NCBI RefSeq assembly: GCF_014905175.1
Contig: NC_057792.1
Location: forward strand, 9,114,001-9,178,000
Origin: Aphidius gifuensis
Taxonomy: Eukaryota; Arthropoda; Insecta; Hymenoptera; Braconidae
DNA length: 64,000 nt
Direction of reading: 5' to 3'
A program made the position numbers and the translations under genes. Positions 1 through 11,960 of this stretch are shown here, in pieces; the stretch's first letter is position 1; every line of letters starts with the position of its first letter. Under the pieces are notes generated by a model that saw nothing but the letters and a program-made list of their open reading frames with translations, had not been told where the DNA came from and searched no databases.

Positions 1-2
1 TG

Positions 3-1172
3 GAATTTGTCAAGTATGGTACTGTTAGTGCGCCAAGACCACAAAGTGGTGCATATTTATTTTTACCAGATAAACCAAAACCAGATCCACTTTATACAAC
101 AAACGATTGGGCCATTCATGTTATAACTGGACCAATTTATTCAAAAGTTTATCTTGTACTTTCTCATGTACGACATACGTGTACATTATTTCATTCATCC
201 GGTGCCGATGGTCTTGGTCTTCATATTATCAATGAAGTTGATATATCGAAAACAACAAATTTTGAATTAGCTATGAAATTTAATACAGATATTGTATCTA
301 ACGATGAATTTTTTACTGATTTAAATGGTTTAAATATGATTAGACGACAAAGATTTTCAAAATTACCAATACAGGCTAATTATTATCCACTACCAGCTGC
401 AGGTTATATTGAAGACAAACGAGCTAGATTAACAATTTTAACAGGTCAACCTTTGGGTGCAGCATCGATGGGCTCTGGTCAATTCGAAGTAAGTTGTAAT
501 TTATATTCACCTCGTAATTATTGATCAATGACAACACAGGTCGAGTAATCGTTTTTATTATTCAAATATTTAACAAATTGTTTATTTCAGATAATGCAAG
601 ATCGTCGACTTATGCAAGATGATGAGCGTGGTCTTGAGCAAGGTGTCACTGATAATTTGAACACAAAACATAAATTTATAGTAATTTTGGAGAAAAAAAA
701 AATGTCATGTAAATCATCAGTACCAAATAACCCAGCAGGAATGTTATCAGTTGGTGGACATCTTGCTGCAGAAGAATTGCTTCATCCAACAATTGTTATG
801 CACCCTCATGAGTCATCTTCAATAGATTTAAATCCATATTTTTCACCACTATACACTGATCTCCCAATTGACATTAGTGTAATAAGTTTTCGTGTTTTTC
901 CACTGCCAGATACAACTGACAAAGGTATCGGTGTAGTGCTACATCGACAACCATTAGATACATGCTTGGGAGAAGAATCAACATTTAAACGTTTTAATAT
1001 TAGTTCAACTGGTGAAATTAATCTTGCAAAGTTTATCAATATTAGTGAACATTGGACTATTTCCGAAACATCACTTACTTTTAACAGTGTTGGGTCAACT
1101 TTAAAATCACCAATTATTCAATTATGCCCAAATCAACTTTTATCTGTTTTATTTCATCAAACACAGTCTTAG
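3..1172 (+). CDS. MAN2A: Golgi alpha-mannosidase II, last two exons (5' partial)
   Basis: The protein fragment matches the C-terminal half of glycoside hydrolase family 38 alpha-mannosidase II, the Golgi enzyme that trims two mannoses from GlcNAcMan5GlcNAc2 during complex N-glycan maturation. Exon A runs from the window edge (frame from base 3) to 488 and ends at a GTAAGT donor. The intron is 489-590 (102 bp, acceptor TTTCAG). Exon B is 591-1172, ending in TAG. Family blocks visible across the junction include FFTDLNG, LPIQANYYP, LTGQPLGAAS and DRRLMQDDERGLEQG. The catalytic N-terminal half lies outside the window, so activity cannot be judged. Both exons are open with no frameshift. The Golgi type (MAN2A, not lysosomal MAN2B) is preferred because of the DRRLMQDD and FFTDLNG blocks; this is from family knowledge, with no search run. 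It converges tail to tail with FANCD2. Confidence 0.9.
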
Positions 1173-1493
1173 ATTTTATTCTTAACAACTTAGTATTTTT
1201 TTTTTATAGTCAAAAAAACATTTATGACCGAATTTCATTTTCATGATGGATTATTTATAAATTATGATAAAAATATTGACTCCTAGTCTTCCATCCATGA
1301 AAAATTTATTCTATTTATGTGTTATCTAAATATTTATTTTAGGCTGTAATAATTGTAAAAAAAATTAATGTTATATGATTATTGTCAACGCATTTTTGAA
1401 CTTTTTGAATGAAATGAGCTGTGTTTAAAAAATGAGTATTTTAGTTTTTCGAATTTAATCTAATTTATTCATATAGGTATATAAGTACTGCAC

Positions 1494-1522
1494 AATAAAT
1501 TTAATAAATTTATAAAAATAAA
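1494..1522 (+). terminator. Poly(A) signals of the mannosidase gene
   Basis: Two AATAAA hexamers, at 1494-1499 and 1517-1522, lie about 320-350 bp after the mannosidase stop, within an AT-rich 3' region (1173-1778) that has no ORF. They are the likely cleavage/polyadenylation signals. The convergent FANCD2 stop is at 1779, so the two 3' ends share about 600 bp. Confidence 0.55.
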
Positions 1523-1778
1523 GTTATAACTTTTTTCTGTATTTTTATTGATATTTTCTCGCATCTAAGTCCAAATAACGACCAACCAGTAGTCTAACAG
1601 AAACTTAATACTTATTCATGTACTTATTCTACATAAAAACTACGGGTAGTCCTGATGACACAGTCTACTAGTAGAATCCGTCATATTTCTTACCGATTCT
1701 TATAGTTTATAATAATTATAATAACAACTTTGAAGTATTTTTTTATAAAAAAAGATATTTAACTAATTTTTTATTATA

Positions 1779-4700
1779 TTAATCTGAATTATATAATACT
1801 TGTTCATTATCATTAGTAGCATCATCATCATCTTCATCACCACCAGCCTCAAGATCAAAAATACTACTTTCTACATCTGATAATACATCAGATTGAAGAT
1901 CATTATCATCAAGGCTGTTATCATTGGTAACATCAGGAATTGATTGTTCATCCGAAGTATTCTATAAAAAAAATATTGAAAATAATAATTTAAATAAAGT
2001 ATAAAGAATACAAAATATTATTGATACACAAAAATTAACTCAACGAACCTGTGATAGAATTTGTTCTCCATCCAAATTTTTATTAATAAGATTTCCCATC
2101 CAAAAAGCTGGTGAACTATGATTTGCAACAAGCATAGCTTTAATTTGATACAGCAATTGTTCAACAATCAGTTTTGCTGCTGGTACGAGATTAGTTAATG
2201 AGATATCTTTTTTTTCTGTTGCATGACAGCAAACAGCATTCAAAAATTTTGTTCCAGCTATAATATTGATAAAAGTACATATAAATTAAACTATAAGCAA
2301 AAATCAAATAATTAAAATAAGTTGGATCGAAAAAATTTTTACCTTGTAAATTTGGTTATTTTTGTAATTTCTTCTGGTTGATATCGAAGTTTATTTTTCA
2401 AGTACTGGAATTCCACAGTTGATAAATTGCTTCAAAAATATTGGCATACAACGCAAATAAACTCTCAAAACACTTTTTGTTGGTATTTTTCGACATATTA
2501 ACATTAGCAGTTTTAAATTTTTGCCAGCTTGATGCCATACTTGAACTTTTGTCCTTCACTGTTAGATAAAAAAAAACGAAAATTTTTAAATATGCTATAC
2601 CTTCTATAAATAATTAATTTAATTTATTAATAAATATTACGTGTTTGTAGCTGAAAGAGCAAGTCTAATTCCACTGATCAAACCATCAAATAATGTACGG
2701 AAAAATGGTGAAAATTGACACGACTAATTGTCCTCATAGTTTCCAAATTACTACGTGGTCTTTCCAGATTTTCCACTTCTTCAGGTAAGTTTTCAAGAAC
2801 ATTTGTAATGCGGTCCAAACGGAACTCTTCATAATCCATCCAATTTTTAAGTAAACCTGTGATGATGAATTGAATACTGGTCCAACGTGTTGATCATCTG
2901 TCCATTCGAGACACAAAAATCCATATGCCATTTTAGATTGTCTTTCACGGTTTCTATCAGCAAATATTTTTGAATGTTTCATTAATTCTTTGCACAAATT
3001 AACCAAGCTATAAGCAAGTGATATATGGGTAACAATATCTGATAGTGATTCAAAATATGTATATGAAGCTGATATTGTTTCACGTTTTGATTGAAGATTA
3101 ATATTCGATCGATCACATTGTTCAGCAAGTGTTTTAAGTGCTGTTTTAAGTATTTCATTATTTGATGGTACATCAAATCCTTTCCAAGCAAGTATTTTAC
3201 TAAGCAATTCGAATAAAAGTTTTATTGTTTGTTTGCAATCTTCTTTACTTTCTGGTTCATCACGAATTTCTTGAACAAGGTATTTCAATTGGGAACATAT
3301 TTTTGGAAGTAATTTAACAAGATCATCAACAAAATGTCTTGTTGCCATTGTTTCATCAGCTAACATTGATAATAATTCTTTAACTAAAAAACAAACATGA
3401 CTTGTTTTCAAGCCATTATCAATATCAGTCTCAAGAAGATGTGCAACTGATGCATCAAGACGACGAAAATACATAGTATTTTTTATACACAATAATGAAC
3501 CCATTTCCCAAAACTCCCATTCAGACGAATCATTAGAATCATTTTTAGTTTTATTTTTAATACTGTTATCTTTATTTATTGATGAATTTTTATCTGCTGA
3601 TTTTTTTGACTTTTTACTACTTTTTTTTTCTAAACGAATAAATGGTGGTGGTGGTATTTTTGTAAAATAGCATGGTGGTGGTTTATAGCGATTATCTAGT
3701 ATTGACAATGCTATATATAGTTCACCTTGTAAATGCATAAGATTATCAAGTCGTTGAATAACTTGACGTTTTATTATTGGATCATCCTTTATGACAAAAG
3801 CATTTATTAATTCACGATACCAATTTATACAGTAAAAAATCATATCTAATGTTCTTGGTTCTGGTGTTTCAAGATCTTTTGGCATTAAAATTGCACATGA
3901 CATTAATTCGTCAAGATTACCAGGAATTTTTTTAAAACATATTTTAATTAGACGAAATAAAGCTGGCACAATTGCACCATATTTTGTTTCACCAAAAAGT
4001 ACATAATAATTAAATTGTGAATTAAGTTCAAATTTTGGTACCAAATCACCACGATAATCGTCTTTATGACTAAGACAAGTTTCAGCAAATTTATTTTCAA
4101 ATGATTTTACTATCGTTGTTAAAAAACGATGATCAATTTGTATACTTTCATTTGCAATAATTTCACTAATATTATCATAAAAAAGTCCTTGTGCACGTGG
4201 ACAATCTTGTACTGCAAGAACAACCTCGTTAAATAATTTTTTTGCTGATGATAGTGAATCACGATTTTGTGCTGAATGTTTTATTGCCATGACAGCACCA
4301 GCAACACCTTTACATACAATAAAACTATCAGCACTTGCTAACTGTTTGTGAAATAGCATCATCAAATCTTCTTCCAATGCATTCGATGTTGAATTTGAAT
4401 CAATACATAATGCATATAAAATATCGTTCAATGTTGCAACTTCATCAAGATCAAGTTGATCAATTTTATCAATAAGTATTCTTAAATGATTACAATGATT
4501 TTGTAGATAACGTTTTTCATCATCTGCGACAGTCATTGCTTGAAATATAGCCAATGCATTTTTTGCTGTTTGATCATTATTTCCCATAAGTAATATTATT
4601 TTAATTATTTCTTGTTGTATATGAAGAATTTTAGAATGTATTTTAAATTGTTGACGTATCCAATCATCAGCAAATTTAACAAGTGTTGTATCACCAGATT

Positions 4701-6465
4701 TTTAATAGTGTACTACTTTCATTTAAAGCAGTTGTTTGTAAATCTCTTGCAACTTCTTTAAAACCATCATAAAAGTCATTAAGTAAACTTGCTCTGTAAT
4801 AACCACATTTAATTTTTTTTGAGTATATTTTCACCTTTTTTTTAAATGTGGTTGAACAATTACATAGTAAAAGTAAAAGTATAAAATCTATTGATGTTGG
4901 TCCTTGTTCATATGTATCAAGTAATATAGTAACTACTGCATTCGATAACTTTTTGATATATTTAATTTCAAAGCTTGAACAATCAACATTTGACTGGTAT
5001 AGTATTCTTCACAATTTTCACCATCCAAAGGTTTAATATCCAACTGACGAATGACCTTCAATACTTTTTGAAAAGTTTCAATACTTGAACAATCAGCAAT
5101 ACAAAATTTTACCAGCTCTGACATATTTGAGACTGGGCAATTATTGCTATAAGTATATTGAGAATATTTTGTCGTAATTCTTCATGGTATTCAGTTCCCA
5201 ATGATAAATTACCGATACAGTTTATAACTCCATTTGTTAATTCTTTATTTTCTTCCATAAGTCGGCATAGTATCTCAGCAATCGTTTGGTGATATGGATC
5301 AGTAACTATGTCTGGTAAGGCGACAATTAATTTTGTTGAAACCAAATTGGACTCGCTTCCAACAATTCTTCAAGTTTTGTAGTTAATAGTTCAGGTTCAT
5401 GGATTATTTCCAAAAATCTAAACTGCTGAAGAAGAAGACGAGTCCATTGAACTTCATCCATTGAATTACTATTCAAAAAAATTATTATTGAATAATACAA
5501 CAATTAATAATAAATTAATAAATGAATGAATAATATAATATTACTTACGCAATTAAAACAGAATCAACTAATTTTGTGAGTAAACTTTCCATTATTTCGG
5601 TTTGAAGAACTGGAACTTGAAGTAAAATTCTGACAACTGAGGAACCAGCTGATGAACCCAAAAGTCTTTGTTCACCAGTAACAATTGTTGGTTCCATTAA
5701 TTTTCTAACATTGTTAACATCTTCCAAGTAAGTTTTCCAATCTGTGATAACTTGATTTTTTGGAATAACTCCAGAGCATATAATCTCTTGAACTTTTTTA
5801 ACAGTTGTAAGTGAATCATTTTCTGTTAACAAATCAAAAATATTAATTGAATACAAACAAATAATAAAAATATAATAAATAAAAAAAGAAAAAGAAGCAA
5901 AAGTTAATTGTTACCAATTGAAAAAACTTGTTGATCATTTGAGTCAGAAATAGTTATTCCACACTTTCGAAAGAATGTTTCAAGATTAACGTAGTTATAG
6001 TCTTCATCATTTTCAATTTGATTTCTATTTTTTCGTTGTTTTTTCTGAACAGATGTTTGAGGAGACTCAGTTATACGTTTTTTGGTATGATTCAGACTAC
6101 GTATTTTTTGGCTTTTTTTAATTAACTGTGGACTTGTTTCAACTTCAGATAGACTGTCTTCGTCATCATCTTTACTCGGTGTTTTTGTTGGTACAGGTGG
6201 TTTTTTTTGATGATAATAAATTATTTGATCGTTTAGGTGATAATGTTGGGGATCGTTGTTTCTTTTTCTTGGGAGTGTTATCATTGCCAGAGTTCAGTTG
6301 ACTATTTTCTTGATTTTGAGATTTCGATTGACTTTCGATCATACGAAGCCGCTGAGTATTTGATAATTTTTTTGACGAATTTTGTGATGCTTTTACAAAC
6401 ATATCCTCTTCTTCATCAGATGATTTGGATATTGTGGGTTTTAAACAAATTGCCATGCATCGCAC
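1779..6465 (-). CDS. Fancd2: FANCD2 orthologue (Fanconi anaemia D2), multi-exon, frame-interrupted
   Basis: FANCD2 is the monoubiquitinated clamp of the FANCI-FANCD2 complex in interstrand-crosslink repair; it acts in the nucleus. Reading leftwards, exon 1 is 6465-5915 (start M in MRCMAICLKP, Lys/Ser-rich N-terminus), exon 2 is 5822-5549, and exon 3 starts near 5469. A 617-residue open stretch (4587-2734) covers the solenoid. Near the C-terminus, 2257-2049 carries the block AFWMGNLINKNLDGEQ, and 1961-1779 is the usual acidic tail. The lysine in FIVCKGVAGAVMA (codon 4309-4311) aligns with the ubiquitin-acceptor lysine (human K561). The frame shifts by one base near 6205, 5332, 5145, 4935, 4695, 2860, 2710 and 2395. 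Most sites sit in or beside A/T runs, while protein similarity continues across each. That fits uncorrected homopolymer errors better than long decay, but a pseudogene is not excluded. Some internal exon limits are uncertain. Confidence 0.85.
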
Positions 6466-6687
6466 GACGGCGAATGTTTTTGTCCATTTTATTTATTAAA
6501 TATTTGATTTTTAATAACTTGAAGCACATATCTTTTTGTTTTCAATAATCTTCACAGACATTACATATCAGTAAAAACTAAACAGACAGATTTGAGTTTA
6601 TTTTGAGATTTCTAAACTTTCCGAACTGCCATGCAGCTGCATGCAACTTCGGAGGTAAATATGATGCCGGTATACAGCTGCTGTAAC

Positions 6688-7376
6688 CAGCGTTGCCAAC
6701 TCTAAAACAAAGCAATATGGTATGAAGTAGGGAAAATATGGTAAAATGGATACCATTATGGCAAAAAGGAAATTTTAAATTTTTATTGAAATAAATTAAA
6801 TGAAACCATGCAATTAATTTTTTTTTTATATTATTTATTTATTTAGTCATATTTACTTATTTTTATTAATATAATTATTTATTAATAATGACATTTTTCA
6901 TATTAATTTTTTTTAATTTTTATCATATGAATTTGAGTACTCTTTAATGTAAAATATATTTTTAATTAAAAAACAATATAGGTATATTGTTCAATTTTTT
7001 TTTTAATTAAAATATTTAGTTTGTATCAAACGAAACTCCCGATAACTCATCATCATCATCATTAATATAATTTTCTTTTTCTTCAACATTTGGTTTATCA
7101 TATAAAGTACTTGTAGCCATACGTGAAAGCATTTCTTTGGATGGCTTAAATTTAATGCAATTTCAATTGAAAATAACATGTTGACTAGCTAATAATATTC
7201 CACGCATTGTTGGTACAGCTAATTTATTTCTTATTTTTGTTTTAGCCAAGTTAATTTTACTGAAAGTTCTCTAACTTAACAACTAAATTATGGTATATGG
7301 TAAAGTCGTTATGGTATGGTATGGAAGATCAAAATATGGTAAACATACCATAATTATGGTATGGTTGGCAACGCTG
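6688..7376 (-). mobile_element. hAT-family DNA transposon remnant
   Basis: The ends are CAGCGTTGCCAAC (6688-6700) and its reverse complement (7364-7376). They are flanked by GCTGTAAC (6680-6687) and CCTGTAAC (7377-7384), an 8-bp TSD with one mismatch, as expected for hAT. Subterminal regions repeat ATGGTAT/ATACCAT motifs. At about 7266-7021 the minus strand reads as a hAT C-terminal dimerisation-type segment (INLAKTKIRN, then IKFKPSKEM), broken by an in-frame TGA and followed by an acidic D/E tail. The element is internally deleted and non-autonomous. Confidence 0.75.
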
Positions 7377-7406
7377 CCTGTAACTTGTAAGCACTAAGCA
7401 GTGCTG

Positions 7407-8194
7407 CACCCGTATTCAGAGGATGTTCTCATTAGGGCGTTTTTTTTCCGATGGTGGCGCTTGTGAAGCTTTTCTATGTAAAATCCATGGAGGTGTATAA
7501 GGGTGCGAACTCACGACACGCAAAAGTTTGCGTTTTATCATGGCTGCCGTAATTCTAAACATGGCGCCTCCGTGATTCAGGGTGCGAACTCACGACACGC
7601 GAAAGTTTGCGTTTTATCATGGCTGCCGTAATTCTAAACATGGCGCCTCCGTGATTTAATCCACCCGCTCGACAATGTCGAGCGGGTAAATTCACACGCG
7701 TGTTTAAATCACTAGAACTTACTATATATTACCAAAATATCACTGAAAAAATGTAGTTGTGTGTAATGTGTGTGTAGTGTATCTAGTGTTCAAAGCTTGG
7801 ATCACGGAGGCGCCATGTTTAAAATTCCGGCAGCCATGTTGAGAATTATGGAAGCCATGATAAAACGCAAACTTTTGCGTGTCGTGAGTTCGCACCCTCA
7901 ATCCACCCGCTCGACAATGTCACGGGTGACGGGTAAATTCACACGCGCGTTTAAATCAGTAGAAATTACTATATATTACCAAAATATCACTGAAAAGTGT
8001 AGTTGTGTGTAATGTGTGTGCAGTGTATCTAGTGTTCAAAGCTTGGATGACGGAGGCGCCATGTTTAAAATTCCGGCAGCCATGTTTAGAATTACGGCAG
8101 CCATGATAAAACGCAAACTTTTGCGTGTCGTGAGTTCACAAGCGCCGCCATCGGAAAAAAAAGCCCTAATGAGAACATCCTCTGAATACGGGTG
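7407..8194. mobile_element. Composite fold-back element with CACCCGTATTCA ends
   Basis: Outer inverted repeats of about 50 bp start CACCCGTATTCAGAGGATGT (7407) and end with the complement at 8194. Inside is a second layer. An about 75-bp block beginning GGGTGCGAACTCACGACACG occurs twice in direct orientation (about 7500 and 7580) and twice inverted (ending about 7905 and 8140). It is separated by two copies of a spacer containing TCTAGTGTTCAAAGCTTGGAT. A perfect hairpin (CCCGCTCGACA / TGTCGAGCGGG) lies at 7665-7687. The ORFs at 7770-8228 are translations of these repeats, not genes. No clear TSD was found. Confidence 0.6.
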
Positions 8195-8339
8195 CAGGCC
8201 GCAGGGGTTGGCATTGGGCCATTGGTAATGATGCCACTATGCCAGTGTACCATGGAGGTGTATCAAGGTGTATAGAACTCCATGGCATATATCTATATCA
8301 GTTTTATACACCATGTATCGTTAAGCGGTGTCTCCACTC

Positions 8340-9210
8340 TATTGGGAAACGCACAATTCACCACGACGTCTGGTGGTAAATTTCTGGAAACTACCTCTTC
8401 CAGTCATTCGTATGTGGTATACACAGTATATATGCTAAATTATTAAACAAATAATATTTTTACAAATAGTTTGAAATGTCTGGTACAAAATTTTCACCAA
8501 AACTGATTAAAAAAAAAAAAACAAGACTTTACGTTTCTGGGTGCAACAGTTATTCCAGAAGAAATAGAGATCTGAGTTTCTATGCATTTTCAAGGTTAGA
8601 CAAACAACAACCTGTCAAAGTAAAATCACATTTTGATAATATATCAAGTGGCAAACACATGATACTCATCACTTGAATCAATTTTTACACCAATACTGTA
8701 ATATGTTCCGCATATATAATACGATTTTCTTCAAGGAAATTTCTGAATTCGTTTTTCGTGCCCATGAAAGTATATGCTCAATAGTTAATAACATTTTTTT
8801 AATAAACAATAAAATTCTATGATAATGGGATATACTTGACTGTACTTGACTCAAGAAGACTAGAAATACAGCAGTCTAATTCACAGGGCATTACAATTTA
8901 GGGCTTTTTCATTTTAGGGCACAATACAAACATACTCTGACAAACACTAATAGAGCATTATACACATGATGTTTGTCAGAGTTATTGTATACGCATTGAA
9001 AAAAGCGATACAAGTCGCGCACACCGTGGTACTACTAGCGCCCCTCAATTATGCGGCGATCACATAGCGGAACGGTTTTCATATACAGGCGAGATATAGG
9101 AGTAAGTCCTCCTGTATTTCTAGTCTTCTTGACTTGACTGGAAGTCATTAGTTTCTTTTTTTGCCAACTGCTTACAGCGATTGGCCACGCCCACAGTGCG
9201 TTTCCCAATA
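8340..9210 (+). mobile_element. THAP-type DNA transposon, internally deleted copy A
   Basis: The terminal inverted repeats are TATTGGGAAACGCAC (8340-8354) and the complement (9196-9210). Most of the sequence reappears in inverted orientation at 22931-24021, where a longer copy interrupts a LINE. Copy A keeps the start of a THAP-domain gene but has lost the middle of the element, including the SWIM-like segment seen in copy B. No TSD is evident. P-type affiliation is inferred from the THAP domain only. Confidence 0.6.
8476..8676 (+). pseudogene. Truncated THAP-domain protein of transposon copy A
   Basis: A 66-codon ORF starts MSGTKFSPKL and contains the first part of a THAP zinc finger (YVSGCNSYSRRN, then LSFYAFSRL). 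The domain is then cut by an internal deletion, so the later Cys-x2-His pair is missing. The usual first cysteine is replaced (LYVSGC in place of C-x3-GC). The related copy B keeps the rest of the domain but lacks this ATG. It is a non-functional remnant. Confidence 0.5.
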
Positions 9211-9491
9211 GAAATGCTTGCAAGATCTTGCAGCAAGATTGAGCAAGATCTTTCATTACTAGATATTAGATAATTACTAGAATTTTGGTGGAAATCAGCC
9301 TTTAAAAGCCTTGCCAGAGTGAGTCAGTCCAGACTATCGCAGCCAATGGGACATGTTCCATTTTTATTTTTATGTGCAAGATCTTGCTGCAACCTCGATT
9401 CTCGAGATTTCTATAGCGTAGACACCCCATGTGTTTTATATAGGAAAAAATTAAAATAATAATAATAGTATTTTTTTTTGTATGTAAAAGC

Positions 9492-9799
9492 CACTGAAAT
9501 ATAATAAAACTGGAAGCCGAACTTAGCGTCGCCGAGAGAGAGATTCAATGGATGGGCTTTTGTCCTTGTCGGTACAGTCACGTCAACTAAAGTTGGTTGA
9601 GACTGTACTGAAATATAATGTAACTTTTATATCGTGTAGTACTAGTTTGTTTTGACGTTGACTGTACAAGATTTAATGTGCGCATGCGTGAGTGAGAGGG
9701 AAAGCCATCCAATATATGCAATATATTGCTATCTCTAGTGACACTCCGTGCATTGGCTAGGCATAGGAGTTCACCTTCCAGTTTTATTATATTTCAGTG
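9492..9799. mobile_element. hAT-type MITE with perfect 8-bp target duplication
   Basis: The 308-bp element has about 25-bp terminal inverted repeats, starting CACTGAAATATAATAAAACT and ending with the complement. It is flanked by the perfect direct repeat GTAAAAGC at 9484-9491 and 9800-9807. The 8-bp TSD and CACTG end are typical of hAT. It has no coding capacity. Confidence 0.85.
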
Positions 9800-9880
9800 G
9801 TAAAAGCATACAGACTTTACCGGTAAAACAGAACAACTTGTGTTTCACCTCAATAAAAATTTTTTTTTCGCTCTGCAATA

Positions 9881-10168
9881 TCGCCCTGTAATACTGACGA
9901 AATATTTATAGGAAAATGCTATTTCTTGTAGTGGCAGTACTGGCACATGACATTATTTTTTTAAGCTTCCAATTATTGGAAGAATTACCTAAATGACTGT
10001 TCAATTGTTATATCAAACTGAAATAAATAGAAAATAGACTTAGTGTACTTGCTTGTTATTGTCACATAGGTCGTACTAGACATTAGTAAAGTCTAGGATA
10101 TTGCATGGAGAGTTTTATCACTTTTGTCGTTGTTTTTGTTTCTAGCTACTTGTCGGTATTACAGGGCG
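9881..10168. mobile_element. TCGCCCTGTAATAC-ended MITE, copy 1
   Basis: The ends are TCGCCCTGTAATACTGAC and the complement GTCGGTATTACAGGGCGA. The interior (TTCTTGTAGTGGCAGTACTGG, ACATGACATTATTTTTTT, CAAACTGAAATAAATAG) is shared with the next copy. Non-coding. Confidence 0.6.
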
Positions 10169-10193
10169 AAAGTGCGAAAATTTTTCGGCAATT

Positions 10194-10482
10194 TCGCCCT
10201 GTAATACCGGCCAAAATTTTATAGGAAAAAGCTGTTTCTTGTAGTGGCAGTACTGGCACATGACATTATTTTTTTTGGCTTCCAATTATTAGATGGATAA
10301 CTGTTCAATGTTTATATCAAACTGAAATAAATAGAAAATTGACTGGTTGTGTTTGTTTGTTATTGTCACATCGGTCGTACCACACAATATCGTAATCTGT
10401 AAAGCCTGGAATATTGCATAGAGAAACTTATCACTTTTGTCGTTGTTTCTGTTTCTAGTTTTTAGTCGGTACTACAGGGCGA
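10194..10482. mobile_element. TCGCCCTGTAATAC-ended MITE, copy 2
   Basis: This is a second copy, in the same orientation and about 290 bp long, separated from copy 1 by only 25 bp. It ends GTCGGTACTACAGGGCGA. The arrangement looks like tandem duplication or insertion next to an existing copy. Confidence 0.6.
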
Positions 10483-10611
10483 AATTGCAAAACGAAAAAA
10501 AAATTTTTATTAAAGGAATGCACCTACTCTATCATACAGTGCAATACAGTGTACAGTGTATGATACTGATGTATGATATACTATATACATATTTCAGTGG
10601 TGGCAACTCTG

Positions 10612-10772
10612 CACCCGTATTCACGGGGCAAAATTGTTCTCATTAGGGCTTTTTTTTTCCGCTGATGGCGCTTGACAAAATTTTTTTTATATAGATTTCA
10701 TATAGAAAGGCTTCACAAACGCTACCATCGGAAAAAAAACGCCCTAATGAGAACATCCTCTGAATACGGGTG
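10612..10772. mobile_element. CACCCGTATTCA palindromic MITE, copy 1
   Basis: A 161-bp near-palindrome with the same ends (CACCCGTATTCAC...) and the same GGCGCTTG / CAAACGCTACC subterminal block as the composite element at 7407-8194. Non-coding. Confidence 0.65.
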
Positions 10773-10790
10773 CTGCAGTCCAATTCACAG

Positions 10791-10952
10791 CACCCGTATT
10801 CACAGGGCAAATTTTATACAATTTAGAGCTTTTTTTTGCCACTGATGGCGCTTATAAATTTTTTTTTATATAGATTTTACATATAAAAGCTCCACGAGCG
10901 TCACCGGTGGATGAAAAAAGCCCTAAATTGTAATGCCCTGTGAATAGGGGTG
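10791..10952. mobile_element. CACCCGTATTCA palindromic MITE, copy 2
   Basis: A 162-bp near-palindrome beginning CACCCGTATTCACAGGGCA and ending TGCCCTGTGAATAGGGGTG. It lies 18 bp after copy 1. Confidence 0.65.
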
Positions 10953-11090
10953 CAGGGCATTACAACTTAGGGCTTTTTTTCACCACTCACGGCGCTTGTG
11001 AAGCTTTTGTATGTAAAATCTATATAAAAAAAATTTTTACAAGCGCCATCAGCGGCAAAAAAAGCCCTAAATTGTAAAAAATTTGCCCTG
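10953..11090. mobile_element. CAGGGCATTACAA palindromic MITE, end-truncated copy
   Basis: A 138-bp near-palindrome directly abutting the previous one. It starts inside the family terminus (CAGGGCATTACAACTTAGGG) and ends AATTTGCCCTG, so both outermost segments are missing. A further partial end of this family lies at about 8882-8925. Confidence 0.55.
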
Positions 11091-11107
11091 TGAATTGGAC
11101 TGCTGAC

Positions 11108-11316
11108 CATATATGTAATACTACTATATACGTGAGAAAGTAAAAATAGTATTGGTGAGTTGTCGAGTTAATCCGAACCCTCCCTACGCTCCCTACTCTT
11201 TCTCATTTTTTACTGCTCTGAAAAGAGAAGGACATATCGTCGACGCTCTTGCCTCCAGAAAAGCTCCACTTATTGGGAAGATAGGATGTTAGCAATATAG
11301 TAGTATTACATATATG
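11108..11316. mobile_element. 209-bp MITE with 8-bp target duplication CTGCTGAC
   Basis: The terminal inverted repeats are CATATATGTAATACTACTAT and the complement at the far end. The flanking direct repeat CTGCTGAC occurs at 11100-11107 and 11317-11324. An 8-bp TSD indicates a hAT- or P-like superfamily. It contains a more GC-rich core of unknown origin. Confidence 0.8.
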
Positions 11317-11333
11317 CTGCTGACACGAATGAT

Positions 11334-11906
11334 CAGGGATGGGCATGTATAAAACATAATGCTTTAAACTATGTTTAAAACTATGTTCAAAACATAGTTT
11401 AAAACATCCTTAGTTTTATCCATTTGTATAAAACATCTTCCTCTAGCGGTGAAACTTGGAACTATCATCAAAAGTAACCAAAATGAATTACAAATTGTAA
11501 TTTACAATGTTGAAAAATATCTCAGGAATTGATGTGACATATTTAGCACAAGCAGTAGCTGAGGAAAAAATGTAGCTAAGAAAAGGATGTAGCTAAGGAA
11601 TTGATGTTGCTTCAAACATAATTTTTCTGGCCACATTAATTCCTTAGCTACATCTTTTCCTTAGCTACTGCTTTTCCTTGGACATTTTTATTTTTTTAAA
11701 ACGAATAACATGTATTTTATTTGTTAAATAAATAAATGACTCAGAACAAGCAGTAGCTAAGGAAAAGATGTAGCTAAAAAAAATTATATGGTCAAAATTT
11801 GAGTTACTGAGAGATCACGTGGGTTTTATCCGTTTTATCCTGTTTTAAACGTTTTATCCATGGATAATTGTAAACAACTCAAAAACTCACAATATGCCCA
11901 TCCCTG
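11334..11906. mobile_element. hAT MITE (CAGGGATGGGCAT ends) carrying hairpin monomers
   Basis: The 13-bp ends CAGGGATGGGCAT and its complement are flanked by the perfect 8-bp direct repeat CGAATGAT (11326-11333 and 11907-11914). The interior (about 11550-11790) holds the palindromic unit AAGCAGTAGCTAAGGAAAAG that also builds the large array at 40915-43560. The element ends 54 bp before the THOC6 ATG. Confidence 0.85.
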
Positions 11907-11960
11907 CGAATGATCTTAAACGAATAACGATTGTAAACAATTGTAAATATTGATAAAATC

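Noticed and set aside
7770..8228. Two similar ORFs MCSVSSVQSLD...
   Set aside because: They are translations of a duplicated non-coding spacer plus inverted block inside a fold-back element.
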